A DNA stretch of 64,000 bases, from NCBI GenBank assembly GCA_963377175.1, contig CAUJNA010000460.1, positions 37,501-101,500 of the forward strand. Direction: 5' to 3'. Positions 60,540 through 64,000 of the stretch are shown here, piece after piece. Under the pieces are notes generated by a model. The model had not been told where the DNA came from. It saw only the letters and a program-made list of their open reading frames with translations, and made no database searches. Made by a program: the position numbers and the translations under genes. Positions within the stretch are counted from its first letter, which is position 1. Every line of letters begins with the position of its first letter. This DNA is from Effrenium voratum. Taxonomy: Eukaryota; Sar; Dinophyceae; Suessiales; Symbiodiniaceae.

Positions 60540-61405
60540 TCATGTTGCCCCCTTTGATGTGTTCATGCAACATGTTGCAAAGTTTGTCTGACTTTGGAAG
60601 ACACAAAAAAGACGGAAAACGGCGGGAAACGGACGGAAAAAGAGGGGAAACGGACGGAAAACAACGGATTCCAATAATACCTGGTGTCTACAGGTCTTGT
60701 GGTCGTGGGAACCTAGATTGTGCAAAGCTATGATTCACGCGCTGTGTTCATTGTCGAGATTTCTTGTCTGCCTTGTCGCGTGCGGAATCTTTGAGAACTC
60801 AAGCCATGGGCGAAGCTCCTTAGCTGAAAGTCCCCGCAACTGTTTCCTGCTTCCCTTAAAAGCTGTAGACTCAAATACGCAAAGCTACGTGCATCCGTCA
60901 AGAGTTTTGGGAAAGCATGTGTTGAATTCTTATGGGCTTGTGAAATACGAGCATCGAGCGTGGCCTGCAAGAGACTATTAGGACCGGTGACTGCGGCGGG
61001 CCGTTTGTAAATAAGAGCTTTGCTGCCTTCGTTTCGTGCAGGCTAGCAAGACCTCAGCAGCTCCTTGATGGATTGTTCATGCGCACTTGTCATATATAGC
61101 TGCGAAGCAAATGAGGATGCTGTTGGCAAATCCGAAAGGCTTCCCGCAAACGGTTTTGGCACGTAAGGGCCCTTGTGCAAGCGTAAGTTTCTATATGGAG
61201 GCAGTTAAAAATGAGCCAGATCTCAATGTTTCGGCCAAAGCATGTTGAAGCGGGGCGCCGCAATAGGGGACTGTTCCCTATGTGGGATTGCCAAGGAAGG
61301 ACGACCTAAGAAACGGACCGTTTTTTGCTGCCACGTACGCTTTTCCCAGAAACGGACGGATTTAGGCGGACTGTCCCAAAAAAAGTGCCCACGGTGGGTC
61401 CAGGT
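60540..61405. other. intergenic stretch between microsatellite blocks
   Basis: Includes ACGGACGGAAAA-type short repeats at 60600-60665 and again in diverged form at 61310-61380. No gene is supported. Confidence 0.4.
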
Positions 61406-61409
61406 CTGA

Positions 61410-61499
61410 AAAAGAATGATGATGATGAACAAAATGATGATGATGAGGAGGAGGATGATGATGATGAACGAACATGATGATGATGAACAAACATGATGC

Positions 61500-61530
<31 letters not shown>

Positions 61531-61548
61531 AGTGATCATGGTGGTGTG

Positions 61549-61590
<42 letters not shown>

Positions 61591-61898
61591 TTTCAATCAT
61601 CATCATTTTCATCATCATTTTCGTCATCATGTTCATCATCATCATCATTTTCATCATCATGTTCTTCATCATCATCATGATCATCATCAATGATCATCAC
61701 CATCATTTTCATCATCATGTTCATCATCATGTTCATCATCATCTTCATATCATGTTCATGATCATCATCATCATCATCATTTTCATCATCATGTTCTGCA
61801 TTATCATCAGGGATGAAGAACATGATGACGAAAATGATCATGATGAACGATGAACATAATATGATGATGATGAAGATAATGATGATGAACGAACATGA

Positions 61899-61932
<34 letters not shown>

Positions 61933-62118
61933 AGTGATCATGGTGGTGTGTGCATCATCATCATCATTTTCATGATTGCTCATCATCATCATCATCATGT
62001 TCGTCATCGTTGTGTTCATCATCAGCATCATCATTTTCATCATCATGTTCATCATCATCATCATCATCATTTTCATCATCATCATCATCATCATCATCCT
62101 GATGATAATCATCACTAC
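61410..62118. repeat. second (GAT)n/(ATC)n block
   Basis: Alternating tracts as in 59502-60470, with the same cap at 61531-61549 and, with two extra bases, at 61933-61953. Confidence 0.9.
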
Positions 62119-62171
62119 GCATCCGCAGCATCACCAGCAGTTATCATGACAATCATCACAACGCATCCTCT

Positions 62172-62440
62172 GCATTTCCAGTCGGGTCTAAGAAAAAGGA
62201 AAAAGAAGAGCGCCTGAACATGATGATGAAAATGATGATGATCACAATGAAGACGAAAATGATCGTTAACTGCTGGTGATGCTGAGGATGTCAGGATGAT
62301 ATGACGATGTCCATGTTCATCATCCTGGTGATGCTGAGGATGCGTATCATCACTACGCATCCTCAGCATCACCAACGCATCCTCTGCATTTCCAGTCGGG
62401 TCTAACGGCACTTGAAACGCATATGAAAAAGAAGAGCGAT
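62172..62440. repeat. copies of the microsatellite-associated spacer
   Basis: Two copies, at 62172-62215 (truncated) and 62386-62440, contain GCATTTCCAGTCGGGTCTAA and ATGAAAAAGAAG. CAGCATCACCAG words lie between them. Confidence 0.7.
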
Positions 62441-62576
62441 GATGAACATGCAGGAACATGATGATGATGATGAACATGCAAATGATGATCATCATCAATC
62501 ATCATCATCATTTTCATCATCATTTTCATCATCATTTTCATCATCATGTTCATCATCATCATCATTTTCATTATCA

Positions 62577-62637
<61 letters not shown>

Positions 62638-62643
62638 GATGAT
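62441..62643. repeat. third (GAT)n/(ATC)n block
   Basis: A short GAT tract is followed by a longer ATC tract ending CATCCTGATGATACTG, which leads into the dispersed repeat at 62647. Confidence 0.85.
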
Positions 62644-62646
62644 ACT

Positions 62647-62695
62647 GCTCAAGTGCGTCTGCGCAGCACGATCTGCTTGCCATTGATAAGAACAC
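62647..62695. repeat. dispersed repeat, copy 2
   Basis: Matches 58381-58435 with about eight differences. Confidence 0.65.
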
Positions 62696-62699
62696 CCAC

Positions 62700-64000
62700 T
62701 CCTGCGCGCGCCAGAGGGCTGCAAAGTGGCCCAGTTTGTTTTTTTGCACGGTGTTAGGCTGCAATGCCTGCGCCCGCAGAGCCTCGTGGCCTGTTGTTTG
62801 GGATCAACATATTGCACTGACCAGTCTTGTAATGCTGGTTTTCGGGCCCATGACACAAGTTTACGAAGCCGCCCGGCATGTTTCTAAATCAATCTCTCCG
62901 ACTGATGAGATCCGATTTACAATCATTGTCTACGAGTTGCCGTCAAGTTCCTAAATAAAGTCGTTACTCTGCATCCAAGTTTCCGGATCATTACAGAACG
63001 CCGAGTGTGGCAATCAATCTTGCCAGGTTTACGAATCCAAGTTTCCGAGCTTCCAAACTTCCGAATCCGCGCACCAAGTTTCCGAGCCCAGCGCTTCAAG
63101 TTTCCGAATATCCGTGCGTGATCTTCGTGAGGCAGTGCTTGGCCGAGGCCCATGGGCGTCTGGAACCCACAACGGCAGCGAGTGGACCCTGCAGTCATGC
63201 AGCTGCCGCCTGAGATTCTCCGCGGCCTACGCGGAAGCCTTTCAAGGGACAGAGTGATCCTCAGGAACGAGAACAAGTCCTCAGACATTGTACACTTCGG
63301 AAAGCCAGCGCCTTCTTTGACTTCAAGAGTCGCTAGAACATAGTGGCACGATCCAACAAGGACCTTCCACATGCTCGAGCAGGGCCAGATCATAGATCCG
63401 GACTCTCAGCAGGCCTCATGAGATCTTTGGTGGGGTGGGGTGGCCTTAGGGTTTTATTTTCCTTCTCGAAATGGAAGGGGACACGGCCATTGGGAAGGGG
63501 GCTGCCGGCATGCTTCTTCACAGGTCATCGGGATGATCCGACCCTTGACCGGGGATTTCGAGTTTTTTGACCCCATTCCGTTGCAAGTCGCTGCCTCAAG
63601 TTGCGGCTGTGCATTTGGGTATGGGCCATGGGTCAAAATAAAACCACCAGGGCACCGCAGGATTTAGTTTTTGGTTCCATTTACCAGGGGTCCGTTTTGG
63701 GTGCGGATCTTTGACCCACAGTCATTTCCTTTGCTTGTCGAGCGGCACGTCTCAGGTTGCCAACTTCATGATGAAGCGCGGCTTCCGCCTGGAAGCCCCG
63801 TCCGCACAGCTGACGAAGCTGCCCTTCGTGCAGCTGAGCAGCACGTGCAGCAGCACGAAGCACGACGTCGAAGCGCTTGTGCGCGACACATTTTTTTTTT
63901 TGTGCCGCGATTGCCTGGAACCTAGGCAAATCCTGCCTGAGGCCAGTGTGAAGGGGCTGGGAAAAAATGGGCAGGGTTGGCAGCTTGTGCCTAAGCTTTC
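62700..64000. other. right flank without a supportable gene
   Basis: CAAGTTTCCGA-type short repeats lie at about 62978-63105. Frames at 63000-63930 are open but short and unrecognised. A T run sits at 63890-63901. Confidence 0.35.

Noticed and set aside
59413..60606. Long ORF of 397 codons on the minus strand and several poly-His/Met/Asp ORFs
   Set aside because: They are translations of ATC/GAT microsatellites and have no independent coding evidence.

Overview
The window looks like nuclear DNA of a dinoflagellate, probably a Suessiales/Symbiodiniaceae-type genome, although the species cannot be named from sequence alone. The main reason is that the LTRs carry a 15-nt string, GCCATTTGGCTCAAG, that differs from the 3' part of the dinoflagellate spliced leader by one missing T. 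Other support: copia-type polyproteins with eukaryotic CCCH fingers, RS-rich ORFs, one intronless ORF behind a signal peptide, and long stretches of microsatellite without genes.

The left three quarters is a nest of retroelements. The outermost (about 564-48085) is a multi-ORF unit bounded by about 97% identical direct repeats of roughly 360-385 bp. Its left arm encodes an RS-rich ORF, a GIY-YIG endonuclease and a Penelope-like reverse transcriptase. Its right arm encodes another RS-rich ORF, a membrane-anchor ORF with a Myb/SANT-like end, and four tandem paralogous small ORFs of a family I do not recognise. Into an RS-rich ORF of this unit a copia-type LTR retrotransposon inserted (7226-43223, target duplication TCACC). 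Into that element a second member of the same family inserted (19437-37457, target duplication AGGGG). The inner element is 18,021 bp and the outer is about 18.0 kb once the insert is removed.

The copia family is unusual. Comparing the two copies shows that each frame break is a private indel or nonsense change. The ancestral element therefore probably had one reading frame of about 16.6 kb (about 5.5 thousand residues): Gag (coiled coil, acidic stretch, capsid-like region, two CCCH fingers), protease, integrase, reverse transcriptase, RNase H, a domain with weak methyltransferase-like motifs, about 2,000 residues I cannot identify, a complete Tpt1/KptA-type RNA 2'-phosphotransferase domain, and a Cys-rich C-terminus. 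Seven sites per element can form a hairpin with the same design: a variable complementary lower stem, one bulged U, GGG, a YYAGU pentaloop, CCC. The sites lie in different reading frames and one is in the 3' UTR, so they look conserved as RNA. This is the strongest candidate for an undescribed system.

The right quarter (48086-64000) is mostly non-coding: CAGCA- and TTCATTT-type low complexity, minisatellites, G-runs, and about 3 kb of (ATC)n/(GAT)n tracts arranged as long inverted repeats with a conserved cap. One convincing gene stands there, a secreted/Golgi-type capsular-polysaccharide-synthesis-like glycosyltransferase (56761-57771).
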